Shown here piece after piece: positions 25,939-34,791 of a stretch of DNA of 64,000 nt. The DNA comes from Lachnospiraceae bacterium (lineage in GTDB: Bacteria > Bacillota > Clostridia > Lachnospirales > Lachnospiraceae): NCBI GenBank assembly GCA_902363555.1, contig CABJAM010000008.1:1-64000 (forward strand), written 5' to 3'. The translations under genes were made by a program, and so were the position numbers. Position 1 is the stretch's first letter. Each line of letters opens with the position of its first letter. A model generated the notes under the pieces. That model did no database searches. It had not been told where the DNA came from and was given only the letters and a program-made list of their open reading frames with translations.

Positions 25939-26649
25939 TTAGTCCACAGTGACATAGGTTCCGCTAAATTCGCCGCTCAACGTTTTGACAATGCTGTTTT
26001 CTTCATTCAAACCAAAAACGATCATCGGCATTTTATTTTCCATACACATGATCGTCGACGTCAGATCCACAACCTGGAGTCTGCGGTCCACGACCTCCTG
26101 GATACTGATGGAATCAAACTTCTTCGCATCCGGATTCGTCTTGGGATCACTGTCATAAACGCCATCCACCGCCTTGGCAAGTAAAATAGCGTCGGCCTCG
26201 ATCTCGATCGCCCGCAGCGTCGTTCCCGTATCCGTAGAAAAATACGGATGGCCGGTGCCGCCTGCAAAAAAGACAACCTTCCCGCTTTCCAGTGCAGCCA
26301 CAGCCGCATCCTTGGAAAACAGTGTCGTAAACGCGCCACACATAAACGGTGTGAACACCTCGGTCTGCATACCAAGGGTCCGAAAAATTTCAGATACATA
26401 AATACAGTTCATCAGCGTTCCCAGCATACCGATCTGATCGGATTTCGTCCGTTCTATGATCTTACTGCTGTTTCGGCCTCTCCAGAAGTTACCGCCGCCG
26501 ATGACGATGGCTACCTGCATACCCTGGTCACTGAGCTGTTTTACCTGACGGGCCACGCCCAGACAGGTTTCCTCGTCAAAGCCAAAGCCTTTATCCCCGG
26601 AAAGCGCTTCTCCGCTTAATTTTAATAATATTCTTTTTAACTGGTCCAT
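25939..26649 (-). CDS. pyrH: UMP kinase
   Basis: Phosphorylates UMP to UDP, the entry to UTP/CTP. The amino acid kinase fold is shown by RILLKLSGEAL at the start, VIGGGNFWRGR (phosphate loop), then DPKTNPDAKKFDSISIQEV. The ATG at 26649 (236 aa) has GAGGTG 9 bp upstream; the slightly longer frame lacks a site. First gene of the pyrH-frr-uppS-cdsA-dxr-rseP set here. Confidence 0.96.
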   Translation of the reverse strand: MDQLKRILLKLSGEALSGDKGFGFDEETCLGVARQVKQLSDQGMQVAIVIGGGNFWRGRNSSKIIERTKSDQIGMLGTLMNCIYVSEIFRTLGMQTEVFTPFMCGAFTTLFSKDAAVAALESGKVVFFAGGTGHPYFSTDTGTTLRAIEIEADAILLAKAVDGVYDSDPKTNPDAKKFDSISIQEVVDRRLQVVDLTSTIMCMENKMPMIVFGLNEENSIVKTLSGEFSGTYVTVD

Positions 26650-26758
26650 TATTATACACCTCACTAATAATTTAACACATAATGTATATTTTTTCTACTG
26701 TAAATTTCGATATCTAGTCTGGCTTTGTTTTTGTGTATTGCAAAAAGGCCGCCGCGGA

Positions 26759-27430
26759 TCAATATTTTTGTTTCCAGCGTGAGTTTGAATCGTAATCCCG
26801 GCGCTTCCACGGATGATAAAACAGCGCCGCCAAAATAAATCCGAAAAACACGCCGGACAGATGGGCCACATTATCCACGCCGCTGCTCTGCATCCCGTTA
26901 TAGAGCGCAAACAGGATAAACATAAAAATCTGAAACGACGTCAGATCCTCAAGCCGCCCCCGGTTTACTAAAAGCACATACAAAATACCGCCGGCCACAC
27001 CAAAAATAGCGCCGCTGGCTCCCGCGGAAACAACATTTTCCTGAAGTGCCATGGATACAAAGAACGATACAGCGCCGGAGCCCACCGCACAAAGCACATA
27101 AAAGATCAGATATTTAACCTTCCCCAGCGCCCGCTCCAGATTATCTCCGATAAAAGCCAGAATGACCATATTTCCGGCCAGATGCATAAATCCAAAGTGA
27201 AGAAAGGCGCTTGTAAACAGCCGGTAATACTGGTGCTCATAACGGATCAGCGGCCAGTAAGAGGCCCCCCATTCCAGCATAAATTCCGTATTGTTCGTAG
27301 AACCGATCAGTTCCATAATAATAAACACGATAACATTAGCGGCAATAATCAGGCTGTTGATCAGCGACGCCTTCTGTACAGGATTTCGATAGCTGTAAAA
27401 CCTGCCCGGTCTTGGATTATATACGTACAT
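26759..27430 (-). CDS. rhomboid-family intramembrane serine protease
   Basis: 223 residues, six or seven membrane helices. The catalytic serine is in SAGASGAIFGVAGG, with the Asn of HFGFMHLAGNM upstream and the partner histidine in DNVAHLSGVFFGF. It cleaves membrane-spanning substrates. GGAAGG lies before the ATG inside a 51-bp duplicated segment. Confidence 0.9.
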   Translation of the reverse strand: MYVYNPRPGRFYSYRNPVQKASLINSLIIAANVIVFIIMELIGSTNNTEFMLEWGASYWPLIRYEHQYYRLFTSAFLHFGFMHLAGNMVILAFIGDNLERALGKVKYLIFYVLCAVGSGAVSFFVSMALQENVVSAGASGAIFGVAGGILYVLLVNRGRLEDLTSFQIFMFILFALYNGMQSSGVDNVAHLSGVFFGFILAALFYHPWKRRDYDSNSRWKQKY

Positions 27431-27439
27431 TCAATCACC

Positions 27440-27542
27440 TTCCGTTCATTAATTCAGCGGCATTCCGTCATATGCGCCGTCACTTCATCCTTCCATTCAT
27501 TAATGCCAGCGGCATTCCATCACATGCGCCGTCACTTCATCG
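27440..27542. repeat. 51-bp tandem duplication
   Basis: Unit 1 (27440-27490) and unit 2 (27491-27542) differ at only a few bases and share TTCATTAAT, AGCGGCATTCC and GCGCCGTCACTTCATC. It spans the gap between the NUDIX stop and the rhomboid start; each unit contributes a GGAAGG, the rhomboid's ribosome binding sequence. Confidence 0.75.
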
Positions 27543-28169
27543 TTCCGTGCCATTGGCATTTTCCAAAAACGCAAAGGCCTGCCCTTCCGGCGCTTCCAGA
27601 AAATGCATGAGCATGTAAGCGCACATGATCGCCACATTTTCCTCCCGCAATATCCGGCGCACCTCCGCCTTATCGGCCAGAACGATTTCAATATCCTCCG
27701 TAGCCTCCTGTCCATCTCTGGAGGGCGTGCCGTGTGCATAGCCGTAAATCGTTCCGCAGGACTCATCCGTCATGCCAACGGTTGTAAAAAATGGCTTGCA
27801 GTACTCTTCCGGCGCATCCACCGGAGTAAAATCCAGGCCAGTCTCCTCCTTAAGCTCACGGATGCCCGCCTCCTTAAATGTCTCACCCGGCTCCACAAGC
27901 CCTGCCGGAAATTCATAAATATACCCGTCCAGCGGGCAGCGGTACTGACGAATCAAAACGACCCGGTCTTTTTTTTCACCATAAAGGCTGTAAATGATCA
28001 CGCCGTCCGCCGTATTCTTTTTTGTTTTCAATTTCAGATGATCTATGGTCTTTGCCCGTGAGGATACATAATACGGAGAATGCGACCCATTGTCATTTTC
28101 CATATCCAGCTCATATAAATTTAAATATTTCGTCTGCGTCAACTGTCTGACGCCTGTGACTTTTCTCAT
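27537..28169 (-). CDS. NUDIX hydrolase (ADP-ribose pyrophosphatase-like)
   Basis: 210 residues from the ATG at 28169, chosen for the AAGGAGG 8 bp upstream; the longer frame only translates the upstream palindromic repeat. The Nudix box is GLVEPGETFKEAGIRELKEE (residues about 94-113) followed by TGLDF. Such enzymes hydrolyse nucleoside diphosphate sugars, with ADP-ribose the usual substrate for this subgroup. Confidence 0.88.
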   Translation of the reverse strand: MRKVTGVRQLTQTKYLNLYELDMENDNGSHSPYYVSSRAKTIDHLKLKTKKNTADGVIIYSLYGEKKDRVVLIRQYRCPLDGYIYEFPAGLVEPGETFKEAGIRELKEETGLDFTPVDAPEEYCKPFFTTVGMTDESCGTIYGYAHGTPSRDGQEATEDIEIVLADKAEVRRILREENVAIMCAYMLMHFLEAPEGQAFAFLENANGTER

Positions 28170-28220
28170 ATATCCGTCCTCCTTTACAAGGAAACGATTG
28201 CAAATATTTTCCTGCAATCC

Positions 28221-28325
28221 GCGCATATGGCCATTTAAAATCGCTGCGCGATGGGCCATATGCCCGTGCAATTTACGTTTTCGTACGGTCTGCGCAGTAA
28301 ATGCGCAGACCTGTCTGAACTGTTA
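28221..28325. repeat. dispersed palindromic repeat family B, copy 1
   Basis: Two hairpins in series: GCATATGGCCAT ... ATGGGCCATATGC around a TCGCTGCGCGA palindrome, then TCTGCGCAGTAAATGCGCAGA, ending CTGTCTGAACTGTTA. Matches the copies at 54.4 and 57.0 kb. Lies between the PHP phosphatase stop and the NUDIX start. Confidence 0.75.
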
Positions 28326-29126
28326 TCAAATCTTCACAAATTGAGGCTTTCTGCCTTCAAAATATGTAATATACTTAAACCCAGCAGCTTTTAACAGCTC
28401 CTGGCCCCGGGCCGCCACGCTGCCCACCTGCTCCGCCACATGGGCGTCACTGCCAAGGGTAATGATCTCGCCGCCGCATTCCCGGTACAGCCTCAGCAGA
28501 TCCCCTTCCGGCATCGTATCGCCCTGGCCTCTGGCCAGCCCCGAAAGATTTAATTCGATCCCCCGGCCGCTCTCGATCAAAATTTTAAAAATCTCTGCAA
28601 ACTGTTCCCGCAAGGCCATCACATCGGCCTTCACACCGGTCTGTGCATAAATATACCTGGACGGATAGGTCACATGGCCCATAATATCAAAATCATAGCC
28701 CAAAGCCAGCTCCTTTAGCCACCGCACATAATTGGCATAAACCTGGCGATAATCCAGTGCCTTAAAATCGTAGTCAAATACATCGATGTCATTTTCCATA
28801 TTATGGACGGAGCCGATAATAAAATCCAGGGGATACTTTTCAAGAAATGCCCGCGCCTCCCCCGGATTGCACTGGGGCTGTCCAAGCTCGATCCCCACAT
28901 GGACACGCAGTTCATTTCCATATTTTTCCGCAAGCTCCTTCATTGTAACATACCATCGGTCACAGTCAAGGATGTACGTATAGGGCTTATCCGAAAAAAT
29001 GTCCATATGATCCGTCAATGTGATCTCGGAAAGCCCCCGCTCTATGGCCGCCCGGCACACGGCTTCCGGCTGTGCCTTACCGTCAAAGGAAAAGGATGTA
29101 TGCAAATGGTCATCGGTTAAAAACAT
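28326..29126 (-). CDS. PHP-family histidinol-phosphatase-like hydrolase
   Basis: 266 residues. The PHP metal site is clear: DDHLHTSFSFDG at the N-terminus, LTDHMDIF, the Glu in GIELGQ, His in GSVHNMEND, GHVTYPSRY, and DAHVAEQVG near the C-terminus. It matches HisJ/HisK-type phosphatases but no histidine genes are near, so another phosphoester is possible. The ATG at 29126 has GTGAGGA upstream; a GTG four codons earlier overlaps that site. Confidence 0.82.
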   Translation of the reverse strand: MFLTDDHLHTSFSFDGKAQPEAVCRAAIERGLSEITLTDHMDIFSDKPYTYILDCDRWYVTMKELAEKYGNELRVHVGIELGQPQCNPGEARAFLEKYPLDFIIGSVHNMENDIDVFDYDFKALDYRQVYANYVRWLKELALGYDFDIMGHVTYPSRYIYAQTGVKADVMALREQFAEIFKILIESGRGIELNLSGLARGQGDTMPEGDLLRLYRECGGEIITLGSDAHVAEQVGSVAARGQELLKAAGFKYITYFEGRKPQFVKI

Positions 29127-29134
29127 AGTATTCC

Positions 29135-29596
29135 TCACTTCTTTTTTCGGTTATCCTTCTGTCCGGTGACTTCCAGATATTCTTCATAAGGGATCGGGTC
29201 AAAAAACAGCGGCCTGCGTTTCAAATAGTAAATAAACATAAAGACCACCGCCACCATACGCCACAAAACCTGACTGAGTGCGTCGATGAAAAAATCCGGC
29301 GACAGGACTGTGTAAAATATGAGATAATAAATATCATAAAACATCTCCAGCCCAAAGCCCAGCATAATCGCCCACCAGGCATACTTTTTAAACTTAAAGC
29401 AGCCGATAAACGTCAGGACGCAGGCAACAATGAGCAGCCCCTCATAAGCCACCGTGATCAGCCCCGGCGAATCCTTTCCGGAAAACAACGTAACAAGCGT
29501 ATACACCGACAGTAAAATATTCAGCGGCGTCACCACAAGATGGTAGAGCTTGTGAAATTTCATAGGTGCAATTTCTTTTGTGTAAAACTTTATCAT
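29135..29596 (-). CDS. unrecognised four-helix membrane protein
   Basis: 153 residues with four hydrophobic segments (about 18-37, 49-66, 71-95, 108-126) and a charged C-terminal tail ending KDNRKKK. I do not recognise a family. It lies 8 bp before the PHP phosphatase start on the same strand, so the two are probably co-transcribed. Confidence 0.6.
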   Translation of the reverse strand: MIKFYTKEIAPMKFHKLYHLVVTPLNILLSVYTLVTLFSGKDSPGLITVAYEGLLIVACVLTFIGCFKFKKYAWWAIMLGFGLEMFYDIYYLIFYTVLSPDFFIDALSQVLWRMVAVVFMFIYYLKRRPLFFDPIPYEEYLEVTGQKDNRKKK

Positions 29597-29778
29597 AGTA
29601 TCTCCTTTAAATCAGCCCGGCGGCAGCACGCCGACACCCCAACAGACAAACGTCCAGACATGCGAACGCCCGGATGCCCGGCGGCAGCACACCGGGTCCG
29701 CACATCATCTGTGCAGACCCGTGACAGTTACGAATCTGTTAAAATTATATCCTATTCCCGCAAAAACTTCCACCCCTA
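29597..29778. other. gene-free interval with short repeats
   Basis: A 15-bp GCCCGGCGGCAGCAC occurs twice (about 29615 and 29676), and GTGCAGACCCGTGACAGTTAC resembles the end of repeat family B. No convincing gene. Confidence 0.4.
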
Positions 29779-30351
29779 TTATTGGTCCAGATCAAAATAA
29801 TTGAGCAGACCATCATAGATTCCTTCCGCAAATGTATATTGTTCATCAATGAGCCGCTGCCGGTCCTCAAAATTGGATAAATAGGCAAGCTCCACAAGGA
29901 TTGCCGGCATTTTTGTGCGCCGCAGCACATACAGCGACGGATTGGTCCGCACACCATTATTTTTTGTGCCCACCAGGTCCACAATGGCATCCAGCACATA
30001 GCCCGCCAGATAATAACTTTCCGAGTAAGCCCGGTATACATAGACCTCCGTGCCGTTAATGGCCGGATTCACATTGGAATTGACATGGATACTGATAAAA
30101 TAGTCCGCCGGCCAGCTATTGGCCATATTTACCCGCTCCTGCAGGCTCGTAGCATTGCTCGTACCAAGAACTGTTTCCTCCGTCGGTCTGGAAACTCTCA
30201 CCTCAAAGGCCGGATTGGCCCTGAGCATCTCCTCCAGATACTTGCCGACATTATAAGTAATGTCCTGCTCATAAACACCGGAATTTTCCGCCCCTGTGTT
30301 GTGATTGCCCGTGGGATTATGCCCCTGATCAATAAATATTTTAATTGCCAA
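29779..30351 (-). CDS. N-acetylmuramoyl-L-alanine amidase (Amidase_3)
   Basis: 190 residues, essentially one zinc amidase domain. Zinc and catalytic residues appear in IFIDQGHNPTGNHN (His), FISIHVNSN (His) and the catalytic Glu in AILVELAYLSN. There is no signal peptide, so release may need lysis or a non-classical route, as in several spore or mother-cell amidases. It cleaves the bond between muramic acid and the stem peptide. Confidence 0.9.
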   Translation of the reverse strand: MAIKIFIDQGHNPTGNHNTGAENSGVYEQDITYNVGKYLEEMLRANPAFEVRVSRPTEETVLGTSNATSLQERVNMANSWPADYFISIHVNSNVNPAINGTEVYVYRAYSESYYLAGYVLDAIVDLVGTKNNGVRTNPSLYVLRRTKMPAILVELAYLSNFEDRQRLIDEQYTFAEGIYDGLLNYFDLDQ

Positions 30352-30437
30352 AAAATCACCCCTTAACTCTCTATGACAACATATGCGCCGGGATGAAAAA
30401 TATTTCCAGCAAATCTTTCCGGGGCCAATTAAAAATA

Positions 30438-30459
30438 GCCGCTACTCATGGGTAGCGGC
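30438..30459 (-). terminator. terminator overlapping the MATE stop codon
   Basis: GCCGCTAC (30438-30445) pairs with 30452-30459; minus-strand U-run TATTTTTAA follows. The stem uses the last codons of the transporter gene. Confidence 0.7.
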
Positions 30460-31818
30460 CAGCATCGTTTCTCTTTTTTTCATAATTTTCGGCATAGCCA
30501 GGCAGTAGACGATGACGGATGCCAGAGGGCCCGCCACATCCGATATGGTTTCCGCAAAAAACACGGATTCTGCGCCGAAAAATATGGGGAGGATGAACAG
30601 CGGTACAAAATAGACGAGCTTGCGGAAAAAAGACAGCGGCAGCGAATACCGCACCTGCCCCAGCGCCGTAAATCCGTCCACGATCTCGTACTGGACACCC
30701 AGCGGGATCAGCGCCATGGTGCAGATGCGGATGGCCCAAACGGCTTTTTCGGCAATCGCCTCATTGGACGTAAATAAAGATACAAATGCGCCCCCAAAAA
30801 GCCGGGCCACAGCAAACATGAGCACCATGTAGCCCACGCACAGCAGCACGATATACTTTTGCGCCGTCAGCACCCGCTTTGTCTGTCCGGCCCCGTAATT
30901 ATAGGCCAAGATCGTCTGAGTACCGCCACTGATACCGCCAAGGGGCATAGTGACAATGAGCATGAAGCTCTGGACAATGGTAGCACAGGTGATGAGCAGA
31001 TCGCCCTGGCCGCCGGTACCATAATGGGCCAGAACCGAGTTCATGGCGATGATCATCACATTGTCGATAGCGATAATAATAAACGGTGTAAAGCCCATCA
31101 CAAGTATTTTTCCCATCAGACGGAGGGAATAGCCGCCAAAGGTGATCTTCACCGGCACCGTTTTTCCAAAAAGAAATTTCAGCACAAAAATACAGCTCCC
31201 GATCTGGGAAATCACCGTGGCAATGGCAGCGCCACGGACACCCATACGGAATGCAAATATAAAAACCGGGTCTAAAACGATATTCAGCAATGCCCCCAGC
31301 ATCACGGACATCATTCCCACCTTTGCAAAGCCCTGGCAGATAATAAACTGATTCATGCCGGTGGCCAGCAGGGCAAAGACCGTTCCGGCCAGATAGGTCG
31401 TAAAATATGTATCAGCATAAGGATAGGTCGCCGCACTGGCCCCGAAAAGCATGAGCATGGGCCGGCGTATGACGATCATAACGACCGTCAGCAGGGCGGC
31501 CAGTATACAGAGCATTAAAAAGCAGTTTGCAAGAATCTTTTTTGCCTCCGCCATTTTCTGCTCTCCCATACGGATACTCATCAGCGGCGAGCCGCCCACA
31601 CCCACAAGAAAGGCCACAGAGCCCACCATCGTCACCACAGGGCCGCACACGCCCACACCGGCCAGGGCCACATCCCCCACACCGGATATATTACCGATAT
31701 ACATACGGTCCACAATACTATAAAGCACACTGACAAACTGAGCCAGCATACTGGGCAGCGCTATGCGCCACACAAGCTTCTTAATATTATCTCTGCCAAG
31801 ATTATTTTCCATAGCCAT
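30442..31818 (-). CDS. MATE-family efflux transporter
   Basis: 458 residues with twelve predicted helices. Two halves begin with similar segments (LVWRIALPSMLAQFVSVLYS and MGFTPFIIIAIDNVMIIAMNS), as usual for MATE proteins, which export cationic drugs or metabolites using a sodium or proton gradient. It is preceded, in transcription order, by the GGDEF-EAL gene with a 22-bp gap and may be co-transcribed with it. Confidence 0.88.
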   Translation of the reverse strand: MAMENNLGRDNIKKLVWRIALPSMLAQFVSVLYSIVDRMYIGNISGVGDVALAGVGVCGPVVTMVGSVAFLVGVGGSPLMSIRMGEQKMAEAKKILANCFLMLCILAALLTVVMIVIRRPMLMLFGASAATYPYADTYFTTYLAGTVFALLATGMNQFIICQGFAKVGMMSVMLGALLNIVLDPVFIFAFRMGVRGAAIATVISQIGSCIFVLKFLFGKTVPVKITFGGYSLRLMGKILVMGFTPFIIIAIDNVMIIAMNSVLAHYGTGGQGDLLITCATIVQSFMLIVTMPLGGISGGTQTILAYNYGAGQTKRVLTAQKYIVLLCVGYMVLMFAVARLFGGAFVSLFTSNEAIAEKAVWAIRICTMALIPLGVQYEIVDGFTALGQVRYSLPLSFFRKLVYFVPLFILPIFFGAESVFFAETISDVAGPLASVIVYCLAMPKIMKKRETMLAATHE

Positions 31819-31840
31819 GACAATTAATACTCCTGTACAT

Positions 31841-34087
31841 TTATTTAATAATTACCGACGCACACGGCCGGGCCATCAATAGCTTTTCAAATTCTTCTCC
31901 CGGCAAAGGCCTGGAAAAATAATACCCCTGGATATTATGACAGCCGGTCATTTTCATAAACTCCACCTGTTCTTCGGTTTCCACACCCTCCGCGGTGATC
32001 TCCATATCCAGCATCTGCGCCAGCTTGATCATGCTTATGAGGATTTTGCGGCCCTTTTCACTTTTATAGTCATCGATAAAGCTCTTATCCAGTTTGACCA
32101 CATCGATGGGCAGCGCCTTCAACGCGACCATGGACGAATAACCGGTGCCGAAATCATCCATGAGTATCCGAAAGCCATAATCGTGAAATCTTTGTACCGC
32201 ACCAGCAATAAATTCCATATTTTCGCAATCCTCACTCTCCGTGATCTCCAACTGGATATTTTCAAATGGAATCCCATTTTCCTCCAAGATCCGGGCATAT
32301 TCCTCGGGCAGGCTCTGGCTGTAAAGGAGCACCCGTGAAAGATTTACCGATACAGGAACAAGTCCGTAGCCATCGCCGCGCCACTGCCGCTGCTGACGGC
32401 ATACCTGGCGGAACATGAAGCGGTCCAGCTCACTGATCAGCCCGTTGTGCTCAGCCAGAGGAATGAACACGGAAGGCGGCACAAAGCTGCCATCCGGCCG
32501 TCGCCAGCGGATCAGCGCTTCCGCACCCACTACCTTACTATCCACCGGGTCCACCTTCGGCTGGTAATAGACCATAAATTCATTATTTTCAATAGCCAGC
32601 TCCATATCATCGCCCAGACGCTTGTCGTGGAGCTGCTTTTCCTTCATCTCATTATTAAAAAACGCATAATAGACGTCATTGCGCTCCTTAATGGTGGAAC
32701 ATGCCAGACGGGCGTTATTTTGCAGATCCAGTATATCCTCCGAAAAATCCCGGACCAGATAAATCCCCATGACCGGCAGGATTAAAAACACTTCATTTTG
32801 ATGCATCGGCGGACGCTCATTGACGATGCGGTAGCAAAAGCCATCCAGTCTGCGGCACAGCTCGTCCACCGTCTCATACCGCATCAGCACCTCAAAATTA
32901 TCTCCATGGCGCCGGCCAAACACCTCGTCCTTACCCAATGTCCGTTCCCATTCCCGGCTGACAAACTGTAACGTCGCATCCCCCTTTTCCGGGCCAAACA
33001 ATGTATTGACCAGCTTAAACTGATGAAGGTCCATAGCCACAAAGGCCCACTTCCCGGAATGCCGGTCCAGACACTTTCGGGCCTCCATACAGAACTTTGC
33101 ATAGGAGGCAGCCCCGGTAAGAGGGTCCACATATAAAAACCGCTGGAGCGCCTTCCGCTTTTGATAATCCACATAGACGACCAGAAGGACAAGGACACTA
33201 AAAACAGCCATGAGCACGCCGCCAAGCACTGCGGTCCAGGCAACCACCCTCTGGAGTACGCCGCCAAGCACATGGCTTGGCACAATGGACAGCAAATACC
33301 AGTCATTGGCCATCAAAGGCTCAAAATACATATCATTGGACACACTGCCCATATATTCCAACTGGCCGGAAGCGCCCTGGGCCATCATAGCTTCCAGAGT
33401 ATCCGCCGCCTGGGCATTCGCCCCATCGGCAGCACGCATGCTGTCCAGTATATTTTCCATTTCCGGAAAGCTTCCCTCATGCCCGGAATCCACCACGCAG
33501 TCACCATTAGAACGGACGACATAAGAATATCCCTGCCCGCTGAACATATCGATCGAAGTGATTTCCCGAAAACCCTCCAGTGAGTAGGTGGCAAACAGCG
33601 CAGCACTAACCTGCCCATCAGAATAAACCGGCGTACTGAATACAATAATATCCTCGCCGCCGATCTTATCCGTCATCTTCTGGGATACCACCGTCTCCCC
33701 CATAAGACTTTTCTTAAAATAACTCCGATCCGCCACCGAAAACACCAGCCCCTCGCTTGTAAAAGCCCGTCCATCCGGCAGAGCGATCCCCATCCGCTTA
33801 AAAGAATAGCGTTCATCATAAAAACTCAACGCCACCGCAGTCTTAGCCACATCACGATCATCGTCAATCACAAGCCGCCGGGCAACCTCCTCCAGCAGAT
33901 CAAATCTCTGTGAAATCTCCTGATCCAAAAGCCTGCGGTTAAGCACCGACATCTCCCGAAGCAGCTGCCGCTCCTGATCCCTGAAACCATCCTTAACATT
34001 CTCCGCATAAGAAAAAAGAGACACAAAAAAAATCAGACACAACACCGGAACAACCAGAAGCTTCAACCACGCTCTCCTGACCGCCAC
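31841..34087 (-). CDS. membrane sensor with degenerate GGDEF and EAL domains
   Basis: From the GTG at 34087 (GGAGG 7 bp upstream) the product is 748 residues: a first membrane helix (LLVVPVLCLIFFVSLFS), an extracellular dCache-like sensor (about 50-270), a second helix (about 285-310), GGDEF (about 330-475) and EAL (about 490-745). The GGDEF signature reads RRHGDNF, so cyclase activity is probably lost. The EAL domain keeps EALIRWR, the Asn in VSVNLSR, DDFGTGYSS and the Lys/Glu of VKLDKSF and TAEGVE, so c-di-GMP hydrolysis is expected. Confidence 0.87.
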   Translation of the reverse strand: MAVRRAWLKLLVVPVLCLIFFVSLFSYAENVKDGFRDQERQLLREMSVLNRRLLDQEISQRFDLLEEVARRLVIDDDRDVAKTAVALSFYDERYSFKRMGIALPDGRAFTSEGLVFSVADRSYFKKSLMGETVVSQKMTDKIGGEDIIVFSTPVYSDGQVSAALFATYSLEGFREITSIDMFSGQGYSYVVRSNGDCVVDSGHEGSFPEMENILDSMRAADGANAQAADTLEAMMAQGASGQLEYMGSVSNDMYFEPLMANDWYLLSIVPSHVLGGVLQRVVAWTAVLGGVLMAVFSVLVLLVVYVDYQKRKALQRFLYVDPLTGAASYAKFCMEARKCLDRHSGKWAFVAMDLHQFKLVNTLFGPEKGDATLQFVSREWERTLGKDEVFGRRHGDNFEVLMRYETVDELCRRLDGFCYRIVNERPPMHQNEVFLILPVMGIYLVRDFSEDILDLQNNARLACSTIKERNDVYYAFFNNEMKEKQLHDKRLGDDMELAIENNEFMVYYQPKVDPVDSKVVGAEALIRWRRPDGSFVPPSVFIPLAEHNGLISELDRFMFRQVCRQQRQWRGDGYGLVPVSVNLSRVLLYSQSLPEEYARILEENGIPFENIQLEITESEDCENMEFIAGAVQRFHDYGFRILMDDFGTGYSSMVALKALPIDVVKLDKSFIDDYKSEKGRKILISMIKLAQMLDMEITAEGVETEEQVEFMKMTGCHNIQGYYFSRPLPGEEFEKLLMARPCASVIIK

Positions 34088-34187
34088 ACCATCGCCTCCC
34101 TCCGCACCAAACCCATCCAGCCGCCATCCCTCAAAACACCGCAGCAATATAAATCTATGTAACAGTTCCGATAAAACCAACTGTCAC

Positions 34188-34290
34188 AAATCTATAACTA
34201 CTCTACCATACTTTCACAAATTTGGCTACAACCAAACCAACAGATTTTCATCCGCATCTTCCCCATTTCCGCTTCAAAGTCCGCCCACCA
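34188..34290. other. gene-free stretch upstream of the GGDEF-EAL gene
   Basis: C-rich on the plus strand. No convincing promoter or gene seen. The fold-back element starts just after. Confidence 0.35.
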
Positions 34291-34485
34291 TCAACCTAAT
34301 GCCCTTACCCCTCCAAACCCAATCCGTACATCAGGGGCCGGAAGGGGCTTTGGGGCTTCTTTGGGTTCCGGGGCCGGTACGTTTTGGGCTGTGATTTTGG
34401 AGACGGCTCTTTCCAGGGCCAGGGCTGCGGCTTTGACCACCCGGCCTGTGCCCCCTGAGGAAAAGCCTACGCAGGGCTTATTAGT
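34291..34485 (-). pseudogene. unrecognised gene 3' remnant (left arm of fold-back element)
   Basis: On the minus strand a 64-codon open stretch ends in TGA at 34291. It reads like true protein: KPCVGFSSGGTGRVVKAAA, then LALERAVSKITAQNVP and a proline-lysine-rich linker EPKEAPKPLPAP, ending GFGGVRALG. There is an in-frame stop upstream and no start, so it is a C-terminal remnant. The same peptide (with a later frameshift) is encoded in the opposite direction by the right arm. I do not recognise the parent protein. Confidence 0.5.
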
Positions 34486-34491
34486 TCAACT
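34334..34491. repeat. left outer arm of compound fold-back element
   Basis: 158 bp, about 90% identical to the reverse complement of 34791-34947. It begins GGGGCCGGAAGGGGCTTTGG and ends AGTTCAACT. Confidence 0.85.
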
Positions 34492-34492
34492 T

Positions 34493-34626
34493 GGAATAAA
34501 AAGGCAGTAATTTCGGGTCAGAATCCGAGCTTACAAAGCCGGATTCTGAGGGCCAAGTTCAGCCAAAATCATAAAGAATTTGGATGAACATTGGCCCGAT
34601 GCCCGAAATTACTGCCTTTTTAATCC
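34493..34626. repeat. Y-shaped (three-way junction) palindromic element
   Basis: Outer stem: 34493-34517 pairs with 34602-34626 (24 of 25 bases, core AAAAGGCAGTAATTTCGGG). Inside sit two complete side hairpins: P2 34518-34527/34540-34549 (TCAGAATCCG) and P3 34550-34561/34585-34597 (GGGCCAA...TTGGCCC) with its own inner stem 34563-34570/34576-34583. The order A-BB'-CC'-A' gives a Y-shaped fold in either DNA or RNA. Confidence 0.8.
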
Positions 34627-34791
34627 TAGTGCCTCCATGCGTAAATGCGCCGTGTTATAGCACCCGCTATCTACGCCAGGAGCACGCCCACGAAGCTAGT
34701 CGTAGGGTCCACTACGCCGTCGCTTCGTGGACGCACACCTGACGCAGATATCAGGCACTATATCACGACGTATTTACGCATGGAGGCACTA
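34627..34791. repeat. 165-bp long-hairpin element
   Basis: A perfect 20-bp terminal inverted repeat, TAGTGCCTCCATGCGTAAAT (34627-34646) and its complement (34772-34791). Pairing continues imperfectly to the centre, with differences that are mostly transitions (G-U compatible). It abuts the Y-shaped element directly and carries no gene. MITE-like. Confidence 0.8.

Noticed and set aside
28170..28271. Longer N-terminus for the NUDIX protein (MHGHMAHRAAILNGH)
   Set aside because: This only translates palindromic repeat family B. A strong ribosome binding site lies just before 28169.
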